The notes under the pieces: model-generated | The model's input: only the letters and a program-made list of their open reading frames with translations | Databases searched by the model: none | What the model was told of the DNA's origin: nothing | Shown: positions 1 through 7,939 of the stretch, in pieces | Position numbering within the stretch: position 1 is the stretch's first letter | How the letters are laid out: each line of letters starts with the position of its first letter | IMG/VR virus record: IMGVR_UViG_3300020581_000173 | Location: 1-25,300 of that record | DNA from: a virus | Strand: one strand, 5' to 3' | DNA: 25,300 nt | Position numbers and translations under genes: made by a program

Positions 1-2309
1 ATGGTCGGCCTCTGAATCCTCCCCGAGAACTGATTCGGAGCGACCGACGTGATGACGGCATTGAGCACGTTGAAGATGCCGTTTCCGTTGAGCGTGCCGT
101 TGACCGAGATGTACTGGCCGACGACCGGAGTCGCGCCAGAGATGAGCGTGTAGACGTACTGCGCGACGTTTCCGGTGAGGCTCGTTTGATTGATCGCCAA
201 CACCGCGGCATTCGGGGTTTGCTGGACAGTGAAAGTGTTATTCCAGCCCGCCGGCGAGACGCCCGTCAAGGTGAACTGATTCCCGACCTGCAAATACGGC
301 ACCTGCGCGGCCATCGTCATCGTCGCGATGGTCGCCTGAATGTTGCAGCCGCCGGGAGTGTGCTGATTGTAGAAAGTGGTAAACGGCACCTGAAATGTGA
401 TCCAGTCGTACGATTGCTCGTTCGGAATCGCCGCGCCGATGCTAGTTATCGTGTAGTAAGCGGGATTGGTGACGCCGGTCAGGTCGTTGTTTACCGTGAA
501 GCCGTTGATCGACGGGAAGCCCGAGAGTTGAATGTTGCCCCCGACGACGAAGTATCCGGGCGGCACATCGCTCGACTTGAGGACAATCGTCATCACGTTG
601 CCGGGTGTCGCAGGCGTGCCGAAGGTGCCGTGTGCGGATGGCCCTGCGCTTACAAGCAGCCAGTTGTTCGCGCTTTGCGTGAGCAAGTACGGCGTGTTCT
701 GCAGGATCGAGACGACGCTCGAGCCGGTCGAGGTCGTGGCGAATGCTGGCGGCGCCCCCGGCCCGACCTGCGAGATGCGATCGAGGTTCACGCCATTCCA
801 TTGCCGCGGCATGTCCGTACCGTTCACGAGGTCCGAGAAGGCGATGTACTCGGTATCGTCGAAGGTGACGGATTTCGCGAAGCTCCCCGGATTGATGGCC
901 GTCGAGATGGCCGAGAAGATGTCCGGCGCGAAGGTGGCATCTTCCTGCCAGAGCGTGCCGCCGGCATCGAGCGCGAGGGTGAGCGCGTCGGCGGTGTCCG
1001 TCTCGTAAGTCTTGAGATAGTTGAAGTTTTGCGGCGGGGACGGCGAGAGGAACGCTTTCAACTTCACGCCGTAGATGTAGAAATTCGCAGGCTCGCCGCC
1101 CGGAGCCTGCGCGATGATCTCGACGCCAAAGGCGGGATTATTCAGCACCGCAGGCGAGAGCGGGACGCTCCAAGCCGTCGGTGCCCCGGGCAAGATTTCA
1201 CCATCCACGAGCGGAAGTTGCGCCGTCGCCGTCACTGGCGAATCCGCCCCGTTTGGCAGGACTAGATTCAGGGAGAGCACGGCATCGGGCGATAGCGTGG
1301 TTTGATGCCCGAAGATTTCCACCTGCAGGCCGGTCACAGAGTCGGTCAATGGGATGTTGAATCCGAAGTTCGTCAGATTCAATTCTTGCGAGAAGGAAGG
1401 CGTCGAGCTCACCGAGGCGAGGTTCGTCACTTCCATGCCGTAATAGTTGAGACTGACGTTTCCGCCGGTGCCGCCAGAGACGAGCGTCGCGACGACCGAG
1501 ATTGCCGCCGCCGCTACGTTCTGCGCCATGAAGAGCAGCACTTGCGCCCCCTGCGCGCCGCCGGTGAACGCGCTCGCGATCTGCGTCCAAGTGTTCACGC
1601 CATCGCTCACCTTCCAATTCTCGGGACTTGTGAGGAAACCGAGATTCGAGGAAAAGTTGAGCGCGACGATCAGCGTGTCGCCCGCCGTCGGGGTGTAACT
1701 TGCAATCGTGAAGGGCGATACAAGGTCGCTGCGCGTGCCGCTGCCGCGGCCAGTGAATACCGGCGGCGTGCCGTTGCTCCCGAAGAAGCCAAGAACGCTT
1801 GCCCACGCCGCGGGACCGCCGGCGATGGCTTGGCTCTCATTGAGCAGATTCACATTGTTCAGGACTTGATACCAGATAGGTTCTGCGGCGACCTGCGTCC
1901 AGCCCGCGCCGGGAGTTCCGACCGATCCGTTTGAGACAGCCGAGAACACAATCGCGATTTCAGGCGAAAGCGTGGGCTGCCCGCTCACGCTCGCCGTGTT
2001 GCCCACCCCGGTCCCCGTCACCGCCTTGTCGAATTGCGTGCCGGATGGACCGCCGACGACTGCATTAAGAATCGCCGCGGCGTAAGTTCCGGGGATGCCG
2101 AGCGTCGCATTCGTCGGCGTGATCCACGCGGTTTCGTTCGGGACGTTGCCGTCGGGAACGGATAGCGCGATGCCCGCCAAGTCCTCGACAAACAGGTTCG
2201 CAAATTGCGCGATGTTCTGGCGGCCGCCGCGGGTGAACACACTCCCAGGAAGATAGTCCACATCCTGATTCCAGGGAGAGGCACCCTCGGGCAAATCCGA
2301 AGGTGCCAT
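1..2309 (-). CDS. Very large tail protein, partial (runs off the window)
   Basis: An open frame of about 769 codons continues past base 1 without a stop, so the C-terminus is missing. The first canonical start is ATG at 2309 (MAPSDLPEGASPWNQDVDYL). The frame is open back to the TAA at 2382-2384, and the intervening codons look like protein (for example VFGGAVTEM), so translation may begin earlier at a non-standard codon (see findings). The N-terminus carries a motif ending in LPGSVFTRGG that I recall from tail proteins of uncultured phages. Residues about 120-300 hold two beta-rich blocks, one with GAGWTQVAAEP and one with VSDGVNTWTQIA, that also occur in the tail spike at 18884-21184. Later segments contain repeated beta-sandwich-like stretches with the pattern V-G-N-Q-F-T-L-T-G-x-x-P. 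Lack of charge clusters, Gly/Thr/Ser richness and position at the end of the structural operon support a virion tail or adsorption protein. The exact role is unknown. Confidence 0.72.
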   Translation of the reverse strand, partial: MAPSDLPEGASPWNQDVDYLPGSVFTRGGRQNIAQFANLFVEDLAGIALSVPDGNVPNETAWITPTNATLGIPGTYAAAILNAVVGGPSGTQFDKAVTGTGVGNTASVSGQPTLSPEIAIVFSAVSNGSVGTPGAGWTQVAAEPIWYQVLNNVNLLNESQAIAGGPAAWASVLGFFGSNGTPPVFTGRGSGTRSDLVSPFTIASYTPTAGDTLIVALNFSSNLGFLTSPENWKVSDGVNTWTQIASAFTGGAQGAQVLLFMAQNVAAAAISVVATLVSGGTGGNVSLNYYGMEVTNLASVSSTPSFSQELNLTNFGFNIPLTDSVTGLQVEIFGHQTTLSPDAVLSLNLVLPNGADSPVTATAQLPLVDGEILPGAPTAWSVPLSPAVLNNPAFGVEIIAQAPGGEPANFYIYGVKLKAFLSPSPPQNFNYLKTYETDTADALTLALDAGGTLWQEDATFAPDIFSAISTAINPGSFAKSVTFDDTEYIAFSDLVNGTDMPRQWNGVNLDRISQVGPGAPPAFATTSTGSSVVSILQNTPYLLTQSANNWLLVSAGPSAHGTFGTPATPGNVMTIVLKSSDVPPGYFVVGGNIQLSGFPSINGFTVNNDLTGVTNPAYYTITSIGAAIPNEQSYDWITFQVPFTTFYNQHTPGGCNIQATIATMTMAAQVPYLQVGNQFTLTGVSPAGWNNTFTVQQTPNAAVLAINQTSLTGNVAQYVYTLISGATPVVGQYISVNGTLNGNGIFNVLNAVITSVAPNQFSGRIQRPT

Positions 2310-2381
2310 CTCGGTTACGGCGCCGCCGAAGACGTCGACTGCTATCTTGGCGACGGGATCGTACGCCGCGTTATTGATGGT

Positions 2382-2795
2382 TTAGATCCTCGGAAAAGTC
2401 GCTTGGAAGCCGATGACATCGGTGAAGACAGTCAGGCCGCCGTTGCCAGTGAGCCCGCTAAGGGCGGTATTGTTCGTCACTTCGGGGTCTGCAGAGGTTC
2501 CAGAACCCGCCGCGCTGCCGTAAATTTGGAGCTTGCCGGTCGTGAGATTCCACTGATAGTTCCAGCCGCTACCATTTCGCGAGAAAATAAAGACGGCCAG
2601 CGGAGTGCGGTCGGCGAAGGGTCCGAGATTTTTGAGCGCGAAGCCCGCGAGGGGAGCGATTCCGCCGGTCAGATAAACATCCGCTGCCGCGCTGAAAGCG
2701 AGCGTGCCGGAATACGTCACAGTCTCTTCGTCGGTGCTTCCAAATGAACTCCCATAGATCGTTGTGGGAACAAACTTCAAAGTTGCGGTTGCCAT
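2382..2795 (-). CDS. Hypothetical small virion-associated protein (137 aa)
   Basis: Start ATG at 2795 (MATATLKFVPTTIYGSSF) is chosen because AAGGAG lies seven bases upstream; a longer reading from further upstream would overlap the fibre gene and has basic, non-protein-like sequence. The product is rich in Gly, Thr, Ser and Ala with predicted beta strands and no charged N-terminus, signal peptide or membrane segment. It sits between the repeat-containing fibre gene and the very large tail gene, in the same direction, so a structural or tail-assembly role is inferred from context only. Its TAA stop is followed in the same reading frame by the next large gene. I do not recognise the family. Confidence 0.75.
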   Translation of the reverse strand: MATATLKFVPTTIYGSSFGSTDEETVTYSGTLAFSAAADVYLTGGIAPLAGFALKNLGPFADRTPLAVFIFSRNGSGWNYQWNLTTGKLQIYGSAAGSGTSADPEVTNNTALSGLTGNGGLTVFTDVIGFQATFPRI

Positions 2796-2808
2796 GCCAT
2801 TTCTCCTT

Positions 2809-4179
2809 TTAGGTCGTCGGGACGACCAAGTAATGCACGGTGATCTTTGCCGTCCCGTTTCCGGCGGCAAAATTGTTAGTGATCTTCGCGATCGTGAGCG
2901 CGGCGTTGTCGGTATCGTTGGGGTTGCCGGCCGTGTCCGTTTCTCCGGGCCAAGGGAAGGTTTGCGTGCGCTTGTTGGGCGTTGCCGTCACGAGGAAAAT
3001 CGCATTCGAGGCGAGCGCACCGAGCGATGTCGCGCCGATCTTGAACTGCACGGCACCGCCAGCGTCGGTGTAAGCCACTGACCCGCCAAAGAAGGCGATG
3101 GTGAGCATGACGGGCACGATGCGGAAGCCCGCGCCGGGTGCCGCGACCAGCGTGATCGGCGTTCCCAAGAGCGCGAGGATGTTCACCGAAGTCAGAGGCA
3201 CGGTGACGCTCGACATGCCCAAGCCGCCCGGAAGGTCCGCAGCGACAAGAGAGCGCGGCGTCATTGGGCCAGCACCGCCGCTCGTCGGAGATGCGAGCAC
3301 AAGATTCGCGTTTTGATTGTTGAACGTGACCGCGAGATTGATGGTGCCTGCTGCTGTGATCGGCGAGCCGGTGATAACGACGGCCATGAACGCCGGAAGC
3401 GACATGGTGATCGCGACCGAGGTCACAGTGCCCACGCCAGCGGGAAGGTCTGCCAATACTGCGGCGCGGAATGCCCACGGAGCCGCCCCGCCAGATGAGG
3501 GACCGGCGGCGAGCAGGTTCGCGTTGACGTTCGCCTTTGTGACCGCCAGCGTGCCCGCCCCGACGATCGGCGAGCCGGCGACGGCAAACTCGGCAGGCAT
3601 GGTCAAGCCGACAGATGTCACGGATCCAGCCCCGGCGCCGCCGGCGACGACCGGCTGATCGGCAAAGACAAGCTGATTCACGAGCCTGCCCTGTGGATCA
3701 TAGATTTGCACCGTGTAGGTGCCCGCAGGAGCGTAGAAGAAGAAGTTCCCGAGGTTATCGGTCAGGAAGGGGTTTGGAAGCGCTGAGGTTGCCACAGTGC
3801 CGCCGGACACGTAGGTTCCGGGGTTGGCGGGGATGGCCAGCGTGTACGGAGTCGTCACGACGACGTTGTTTCCGGTGACGCTCACGACCTGCCACACGGC
3901 ATTGTAGCCGACCGGATTGACGAGCGTGACGGCGATGAACGAGCCGGGGACGACATCGGCGGGCGGCGGCGCCGAGAATACCAGCGTCAGAACGCCATTC
4001 ACCCACGACGCGCTCGACAGCGAAGCCGCATTCGAGTTTGCCGCGGCGAAGAGCGAGATGAGCGGGGAGCCGGGTTGCGTGCTCGTGACTGCGGGCTGCG
4101 AAAGGACGGCGACCGTCAGTCCGGGCAAGGCTGGACCGGGCGTGCTGCGAACGGAGCCGTCAAAGCGGAATTGCGCCAT
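2809..4179 (-). CDS. Tail fibre protein with tandem repeats and shared C-terminal domain
   Basis: 456 residues. Residues about 1-180 form an N-terminal fibre-type region: a short Pro-rich start, an inserted beta segment (about 60-130), then NPFLTDNLGNFFFYAPAGTY, a pattern typical of phage fibre attachment domains. Residues about 184-249 and 250-318 are two tandem copies of a repeat of the form G-V-T-S-V ... G-S-P-I ... G-T ... SGG ... ADLP, a repeat common in phage receptor-binding fibres. Residues about 322-456 match the C-terminal two thirds of the protein at 21961-22524, so this is probably a shared tip or trimerisation domain. The start abuts the stop of the upstream membrane protein gene (TAA directly followed by ATG) with AAGGA upstream. 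An adsorption role is inferred from family resemblance. Confidence 0.82.
   Translation of the reverse strand: MAQFRFDGSVRSTPGPALPGLTVAVLSQPAVTSTQPGSPLISLFAAANSNAASLSSASWVNGVLTLVFSAPPPADVVPGSFIAVTLVNPVGYNAVWQVVSVTGNNVVVTTPYTLAIPANPGTYVSGGTVATSALPNPFLTDNLGNFFFYAPAGTYTVQIYDPQGRLVNQLVFADQPVVAGGAGAGSVTSVGLTMPAEFAVAGSPIVGAGTLAVTKANVNANLLAAGPSSGGAAPWAFRAAVLADLPAGVGTVTSVAITMSLPAFMAVVITGSPITAAGTINLAVTFNNQNANLVLASPTSGGAGPMTPRSLVAADLPGGLGMSSVTVPLTSVNILALLGTPITLVAAPGAGFRIVPVMLTIAFFGGSVAYTDAGGAVQFKIGATSLGALASNAIFLVTATPNKRTQTFPWPGETDTAGNPNDTDNAALTIAKITNNFAAGNGTAKITVHYLVVPTT
2812..2827. other. Perfect inverted repeat at the fibre gene 3' end
   Basis: GGTCGTC and GACGACC face each other across a two-base gap, overlapping the last codons of the fibre gene. 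The loop is too short for a normal RNA hairpin unless one or two pairs open, and on the minus strand it is followed by TAAAAGGAG, which is the ribosome binding site of the next gene. It may slow translation or simply be coding coincidence. Confidence 0.3.
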
Positions 4180-4428
4180 TTAGATGAATCCTTTGTAGGG
4201 TTGCCCGGTGTCGAGCGATTTCACGTAGCCGGAATTGAAGTAGCGCAGCGCAAAGTGAATCCAGAGCCAGGTCAGGAAGCCGAGGGTCACGTACCAAGGG
4301 CAATACTTGACCGTGACCTGCGTGAGCATCGGCGTGTGCTTTCCGGTGCCCCATCCGGCCCAAAACTCATAGAAGGCGAAGCCAAGCAGAATCGCCACCC
4401 ATCCCCATACCCATGCTTTGTTCCACAT
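4180..4428 (-). CDS. Small two-helix membrane protein (82 aa)
   Basis: The product begins MWNKAWVWGWVAILLGFAF, giving a first hydrophobic helix at about residues 5-22, and has a second at about 46-63 (YVTLGFLTWLWIHFALRYF), with a short polar loop between and a basic tail. This is the layout of many small phage membrane proteins including holins, but no endolysin gene is next to it, so a lysis role is not assured. The ATG is preceded by GAGGAG about eleven bases upstream. It starts back-to-back with the plus-strand Dam gene across only 23 bases and its stop touches the start of the fibre gene, so it heads the small tail-fibre transcription block. Confidence 0.75.
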   Translation of the reverse strand: MWNKAWVWGWVAILLGFAFYEFWAGWGTGKHTPMLTQVTVKYCPWYVTLGFLTWLWIHFALRYFNSGYVKSLDTGQPYKGFI

Positions 4429-4436
4429 GCTAGAAT
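4428..4436 (+). promoter_or_regulatory. Extended -10 promoter candidate for the Dam gene
   Basis: TGCTAGAAT matches the extended -10 pattern TGnTATAAT with one change. The predicted start point would lie about nine bases before the ATG at 4452. No good -35 hexamer is visible, which extended -10 promoters can tolerate. The same sequence is found in front of the other plus-strand gene. Confidence 0.4.
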
Positions 4437-4451
4437 GCGCTCCTCATCAGG

Positions 4452-4901
4452 ATGCCTGCCCAACTTGCGATTAAGAAACTGAACACCAGCGATGACTTTC
4501 TCACGCCCCCGCATCTCGTGGAAGCGATGGGAGAATTTGACCTTGACCCTTGCGCGTCGCAGCGTCAGGAATCATCGCTCGCTCGACGAGCATATCGCTT
4601 TCCAGAAGACAACGGGCTTCTTCTTCCGTGGGACGGAGCCGTGTTCGTCAATCCACCATTCTCAGAACTGCAGAGTTGGATAAATCGCTTCGTCTTGCAC
4701 GGCAACGGTGTTTTGCTCGTTCCATCCCGCGTCGAGGTTTCTTGGTTCTGGAAACTCTGGCGTCATTGCGATGCCATCTTCCTGACCAAAGGCCCGGTGA
4801 AATATCTCTGCCCCGAAGGGAAAAGCCCCCCCGGTTTTTCGGTGGGGCATTCTGCGCGATGGGAAGCGGAAATGTCCCGAGGCTTCATCGAATCCCATTG
4901 A
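4452..4901 (+). CDS. dam: Phage DNA N6-adenine methyltransferase (Dam family)
   Basis: 149 residues, a usual length for phage Dam-type enzymes (PF05869 family), which transfer a methyl group from S-adenosylmethionine to adenine N6 in DNA. Seen directly: DDFLTPPHLVEAMGEFDLDP at about residues 14-33, the family's opening and acidic motif; LPWDGAVFVNPPF at about 58-70, where NPPF is the catalytic [DNS]PP[YFW] motif; and LLVPSRVEVSWFW at about 88-100. The last 25 residues look less like the family and may be altered. The ATG at 4452 is the first in frame after a predicted promoter. It is one of only two plus-strand genes, placed between two minus-strand structural genes, so it looks like an inserted cargo gene. 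A likely role is protecting phage DNA from host restriction. Confidence 0.88.
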   Translation: MPAQLAIKKLNTSDDFLTPPHLVEAMGEFDLDPCASQRQESSLARRAYRFPEDNGLLLPWDGAVFVNPPFSELQSWINRFVLHGNGVLLVPSRVEVSWFWKLWRHCDAIFLTKGPVKYLCPEGKSPPGFSVGHSARWEAEMSRGFIESH

Positions 4902-4935
4902 GCGGTGTGCTCATCACGTCGAGAGAGTTGAAACT

Positions 4936-5736
4936 TCACTTATAGCTGCCACTGAGAGCCCCGTCGATGTTCCCGCCCGCGCTGAAACCGTGCGAGCGAA
5001 AGGCGATGCGTTGGTCTTTGCGCACGTAGCGGTTGACGACTTCATCCATCGCTTCCTCGGCGATTTTCTTCGACTCGGTGCGCATCACAGAGCCGCGAGC
5101 GAAGGCGTAGAAATAAATCATCCAGCCGGCGAGCGCCTCGTGCGCGTCCCGCAGGGGAATCGAAACTTGGGTGAGGTCTTGATTTGTGCCGACCGCTGGA
5201 ATCATGGCCTCGTAGCGAATCCGCAGATCCTCGGTGATGTTCGAGCCGATGAAGTTCAGCGCGTCGTTGCGCCATTCCCAGATTTGCAAGGTCTGTCCGG
5301 GCACCCGCGAAGGCAGACCGTCGCCTTTCACCGGATCGACGACGACGAAGTTTGCGCCCGCGTTAGATTGCCGCTCCCAGACGCACAGCGGAAGGATGAG
5401 ATCGGTCGGGAGTGCGGGCTGCGCGTGGGATTGCACGCCATCGAAGTAGCCGTTGACGCTCACGTTCACTTGTACGCTTGGGTCGTTGCTGGCCGCGGGC
5501 GGCATGTTCGGCAGAATCACATCGTCCTTCACGTAATTCTGCAGGCCGTTGTTTGCGAAATACCGCTGCACCCGGCGGATGGCGGAATTGAGCAGAGGGA
5601 CGGTGAACGGCGCTTTGTTGGTGAGAATCTGCCCGCTCGTCGTGCGGAGCATGTCGTTCACCATCGCGCGGGCGAGTTGCATCACGTCGTCGGCGATGGG
5701 GTAAGTTGTGCTTTGCGCTGAGGGAGCTTGACTCAT
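4936..5736 (-). CDS. Head-tail adaptor-like protein
   Basis: 266 residues, mostly alpha-helical at the start (IADDVMQLARAMVNDMLR) followed by TSGQILTNKAPFTVPLLNSA, then a beta-rich middle with LPTDLILPLCVWERQ and EWRNDALNFIGSNITEDLRI, and a C-terminal helical part ending in RYVRKDQRIAFR. This pattern agrees with phage connector or adaptor proteins of the SU10 type that join portal and tail; I judge this from pattern memory, not a search. It lies downstream of portal and capsid genes and upstream of tail genes, which fits. GGGGA lies about eight bases before the ATG, and the start is only 15 bases from the divergent DUF4177-like gene. Confidence 0.7.
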   Translation of the reverse strand: MSQAPSAQSTTYPIADDVMQLARAMVNDMLRTTSGQILTNKAPFTVPLLNSAIRRVQRYFANNGLQNYVKDDVILPNMPPAASNDPSVQVNVSVNGYFDGVQSHAQPALPTDLILPLCVWERQSNAGANFVVVDPVKGDGLPSRVPGQTLQIWEWRNDALNFIGSNITEDLRIRYEAMIPAVGTNQDLTQVSIPLRDAHEALAGWMIYFYAFARGSVMRTESKKIAEEAMDEVVNRYVRKDQRIAFRSHGFSAGGNIDGALSGSYK

Positions 5737-5744
5737 GCTAGAAT
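5736..5744 (+). promoter_or_regulatory. Extended -10 promoter candidate for the DUF4177-like gene
   Basis: TGCTAGAAT, identical to the element before the Dam gene, overlaps the start codon of the divergent adaptor gene. With normal spacing the transcript would begin within one or two bases of the ATG at 5752, giving an almost leaderless message. No -35 hexamer is visible at the usual distance. Confidence 0.4.
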
Positions 5745-5751
5745 CCCCGGA

Positions 5752-5937
5752 ATGAGAACCTTTGAATACATCCGACTTCCTCTCGACATGGGCGACCTTT
5801 CGGAGTTGAACGCACTCTCATCCGTCGGGTGGCGCGTTGTGGCTGTCGTATACCACAAACTCACTGGCGATTTACTCAAAGACCGCGAACACGAAAACTA
5901 CGCACTTCTCGAACGAGAACTGTTCCGCAAAACTTAA
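5752..5937 (+). CDS. DUF4177-like small protein (61 aa)
   Basis: The product MRTFEYIRLPLDMGDLSELN continues with ALSSVGWRVVAVVYHK and ends in a charged LLERELFRKT. The arrangement of an aromatic N-terminal strand, a leucine-rich helix, a G-W-x-V-V-x-V strand and a terminal strand with LLER is the one seen in DUF4177-type small proteins, whose function is not established. The start at 5752 is preferred over an upstream TTG because it follows directly on a predicted promoter. It is plus-strand, between two minus-strand genes, like the Dam gene. No membrane segment or cysteine is present. Confidence 0.68.
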   Translation: MRTFEYIRLPLDMGDLSELNALSSVGWRVVAVVYHKLTGDLLKDREHENYALLERELFRKT

Positions 5938-6013
5938 GTTGCATCCGAGAGCGAAACGCCTCTGATCGGTCAGGATGGTCCGAACAGGGTCGGCGCTCGC
6001 CCCCGGAAGATTG

Positions 6014-6838
6014 TTAGCGTTTGCGCTTCGGCTTCGCGTTTTGCGAGCCTTCGTCCGTCATGCCGCGCGCCTTGTCGCTGCCGTCGTGGAAGTCGCGAGG
6101 CGCCGGCGTGCGTGCGTCGAGTTCAATTCCAGCCGCCGCAGCATCCGCCTTCGTCTTGAGTCCGAAGCGAATCGCCGCGGGCCAGTCGAGCACCGCCCCG
6201 CAGGTGTGAATCGCGCGCCCCGGCTGCGTGGGACCGCCGCACGCAGGACATTCCGCCGTCTTGCGATAAAGCCGATTCCAGGGCCGGTCCTCTTGGAAGT
6301 AATCCGCCGCGTAACGCATGATCGGCGTGATGTCCTTGAGATTGTTTGTGGCCTCAAGCATCGTCGCTTCGGTGAGCGCCGCGCGAAAGGTCTTTTCCAT
6401 CTGCCCGCGCGCCTTGTCGAGTTCCGCAGGCGTCGGCGGATTGTTCTTCGTCCAGAACACGCCGAAGTCGTCGAGGTTCTGCCCGACCGACCAGGTGCGC
6501 CCGATCATCGGATGCACGATGTCTTGGCACATAAATTCGCCGGTGACGCTGTGCGTCTTGATTTCGTTCTCGACCATGTAGGTGTCGACAACGAGCGAGG
6601 GGATAATCAGCGGCCTCGAATACGGCTCGCCCTTCTCGCACGGCTCGATTTTGTAGCCGCCTACCGGACCCGCGCTGCCTTTGAAAACGGTGTGCGCCAT
6701 CGGGCCAATGTTGAAGATATACAGCACGTGTCGCGGAGCGAAGTGCAGGACCGGATCATCGACAAGTGTCATCGGTCCAGTCTGCTGTGCTTCCCAATTA
6801 CGCGCTGCGAAAATTGCTGCGGGTGTATCGTTCGGCAT
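6014..6838 (-). CDS. Hypothetical protein with C-terminal Cys motif (274 aa)
   Basis: The start ATG at 6838 has AGGAG eight bases upstream. Residues about 25-150 are beta-rich and non-repetitive (FAPRHVLYIFNIGP; YSRPLIIPSLVVDTYMVEN), then a helical segment and, near residue 195, CPACGG followed by IHTCG, which looks like a zinc knuckle with three cysteines and a histidine. The C-terminus ends in a very basic KPKRKR. It lies five bases after the 250-residue gene and in the same transcript as GroES and the HNH protein. The position between capsid and adaptor genes suggests a head or neck component, but I do not recognise the family. Confidence 0.72.
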   Translation of the reverse strand: MPNDTPAAIFAARNWEAQQTGPMTLVDDPVLHFAPRHVLYIFNIGPMAHTVFKGSAGPVGGYKIEPCEKGEPYSRPLIIPSLVVDTYMVENEIKTHSVTGEFMCQDIVHPMIGRTWSVGQNLDDFGVFWTKNNPPTPAELDKARGQMEKTFRAALTEATMLEATNNLKDITPIMRYAADYFQEDRPWNRLYRKTAECPACGGPTQPGRAIHTCGAVLDWPAAIRFGLKTKADAAAAGIELDARTPAPRDFHDGSDKARGMTDEGSQNAKPKRKR

Positions 6839-6842
6839 CGAA

Positions 6843-7595
6843 TTATCTCCTGTTCCTGATTTGCTGGTGTCCTGAGCCGAGAGACTTCCTGACGTCCTCG
6901 GCAGAGAAATGCATTCCCGCCTGCTTTTCCTTCAACCTTTGCATCCACGCTTCGCGGTTAGATTCTTTGGAGCTTGCGCCCCCGCCCCACGCCGGTGCCG
7001 CGTCGATGTAGGCGTCGCGGACGCGATTGCGCCAAGCGGCTAGTTCGGCCTCTTCACGTTGCCGGATGATTTGCACCTTTTGCGCGTGCGTCATCTCGAG
7101 CGACTTGCGGATGTTCGGGACAATCAGGTCGAGCACCCAATGCGCGAGCGGCATGGCGTCGATGATGAGCTTCGAGGGTTTCTCGACAACGTTGCCCTTC
7201 GCGTCGTAGTAGATGCCGCCGCCCTCGATGCGCTTCACGTAGAGGTTGAACGGTGCCGGGATGTACAGGCCGCGCCAGGGATACTCGCCGAGCGCGTGAA
7301 CCTGCGCCTCTTCGTCCCAGGTCATTCCGTACCACGAGAACGGCGTGCCGAAAGTTTCAGGCGGTTTCCATTCCATGATGTGCCAAGCCGGAATGCCGCC
7401 GAATTGCAGGATGTCGTGACGGCCGCGCGTGCCGCCTTCCATCTGGCCATAGATGGTCTGGGTTTGCGTCTGCCCCCAGACGAGCAGGAAGTTTGGCTCG
7501 CCGAAGCGATTGAATCCGCCGATGGCGTTGATGTGCTCCTGGTATTCCGGCGGGCACTGGCGACGCTCTTGTTCGCCGAGATACCAGCCGCTCAT
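6843..7595 (-). CDS. Hypothetical protein of the head module (250 aa)
   Basis: The start MSGWYLGEQERRQCPPEYQE at 7595 overlaps the GroES stop by four bases (ATGA), a sign of translational coupling; the frame is open further upstream but that part is a shadow of GroES. The protein is rich in Trp and Gly early on (NRFGEPNFLLVWGQ; AWHIMEWKPPETFG) and ends with a long charged helix (about residues 165-215) and a basic C-terminus. I recall similar unnamed proteins in uncultured phage contigs, but no function. Its place between GroES and the 274-residue gene argues for a virion-morphogenesis role. Confidence 0.75.
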   Translation of the reverse strand: MSGWYLGEQERRQCPPEYQEHINAIGGFNRFGEPNFLLVWGQTQTQTIYGQMEGGTRGRHDILQFGGIPAWHIMEWKPPETFGTPFSWYGMTWDEEAQVHALGEYPWRGLYIPAPFNLYVKRIEGGGIYYDAKGNVVEKPSKLIIDAMPLAHWVLDLIVPNIRKSLEMTHAQKVQIIRQREEAELAAWRNRVRDAYIDAAPAWGGGASSKESNREAWMQRLKEKQAGMHFSAEDVRKSLGSGHQQIRNRR

Positions 7596-7924
7596 CCGAT
7601 TACGCGCCGCTCTTTCAATTTGATTTCGTCGTACCGCAGCAAGAGATATTCCTCGCCGTCGAGCGTGACCTCTTCCGCGCCCCATTTGCTGAACAGCACG
7701 ATGTCGCCAGCCACCAGCGGAATCGGCTCGATTCTGCCGCCGATGATGCGACCTTCGCCGACCGCGATGACGCGCCCCTTGTTCGATGCTGTCTTGGCGA
7801 TGTCGGGAATAATCATGCCGCCCGCGCTCATGTCTGCGGCTTCGTCGATGCGCTGGACGAGCACGAAGTTGGCGAGCGGGACGTAGCGGGAGATTGCATT
7901 CACTTCCAGAGCTTTCGTTGCCAT
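7592..7924 (-). CDS. groES: Phage-encoded co-chaperonin GroES (Cpn10)
   Basis: 110 residues against about 95 for bacterial GroES, with a short N-terminal extension. Family marks seen: FVLVQRIDEAADMSAGGMII at about residues 20-39, containing the mobile loop with its hydrophobic triplet (MII) that docks on GroEL; PDIAKTASNKGRVIAVGEG; and LVAGDIVLFSKWGAEEVTLD followed by GEEYLLLR, the closing strand. GroES caps the GroEL ring and helps client proteins fold in the cytoplasm. Phage versions such as T4 gp31 replace host GroES to fold the capsid protein. Here the gene lies in the same direction as the major capsid gene, two genes away, which supports that role. AGGAG lies seven bases before the ATG. 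Confidence 0.93.
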   Translation of the reverse strand: MATKALEVNAISRYVPLANFVLVQRIDEAADMSAGGMIIPDIAKTASNKGRVIAVGEGRIIGGRIEPIPLVAGDIVLFSKWGAEEVTLDGEEYLLLRYDEIKLKERRVIG

Positions 7925-7939
7925 CCTGATTCTCCTGAA

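Noticed and set aside
186-1265. A 359-codon plus-strand frame at the left end
   Set aside because: The minus strand is open through the whole stretch and reads as coherent tail protein with repeats; the plus frame is an Arg-rich shadow.
4815-4850. A G/C-rich inverted repeat inside the Dam gene
   Set aside because: It looks like a terminator on paper, with GCCCC and GGGGC around a T-run, but has mismatches and lies inside a coding region with no T-tract after the stem.
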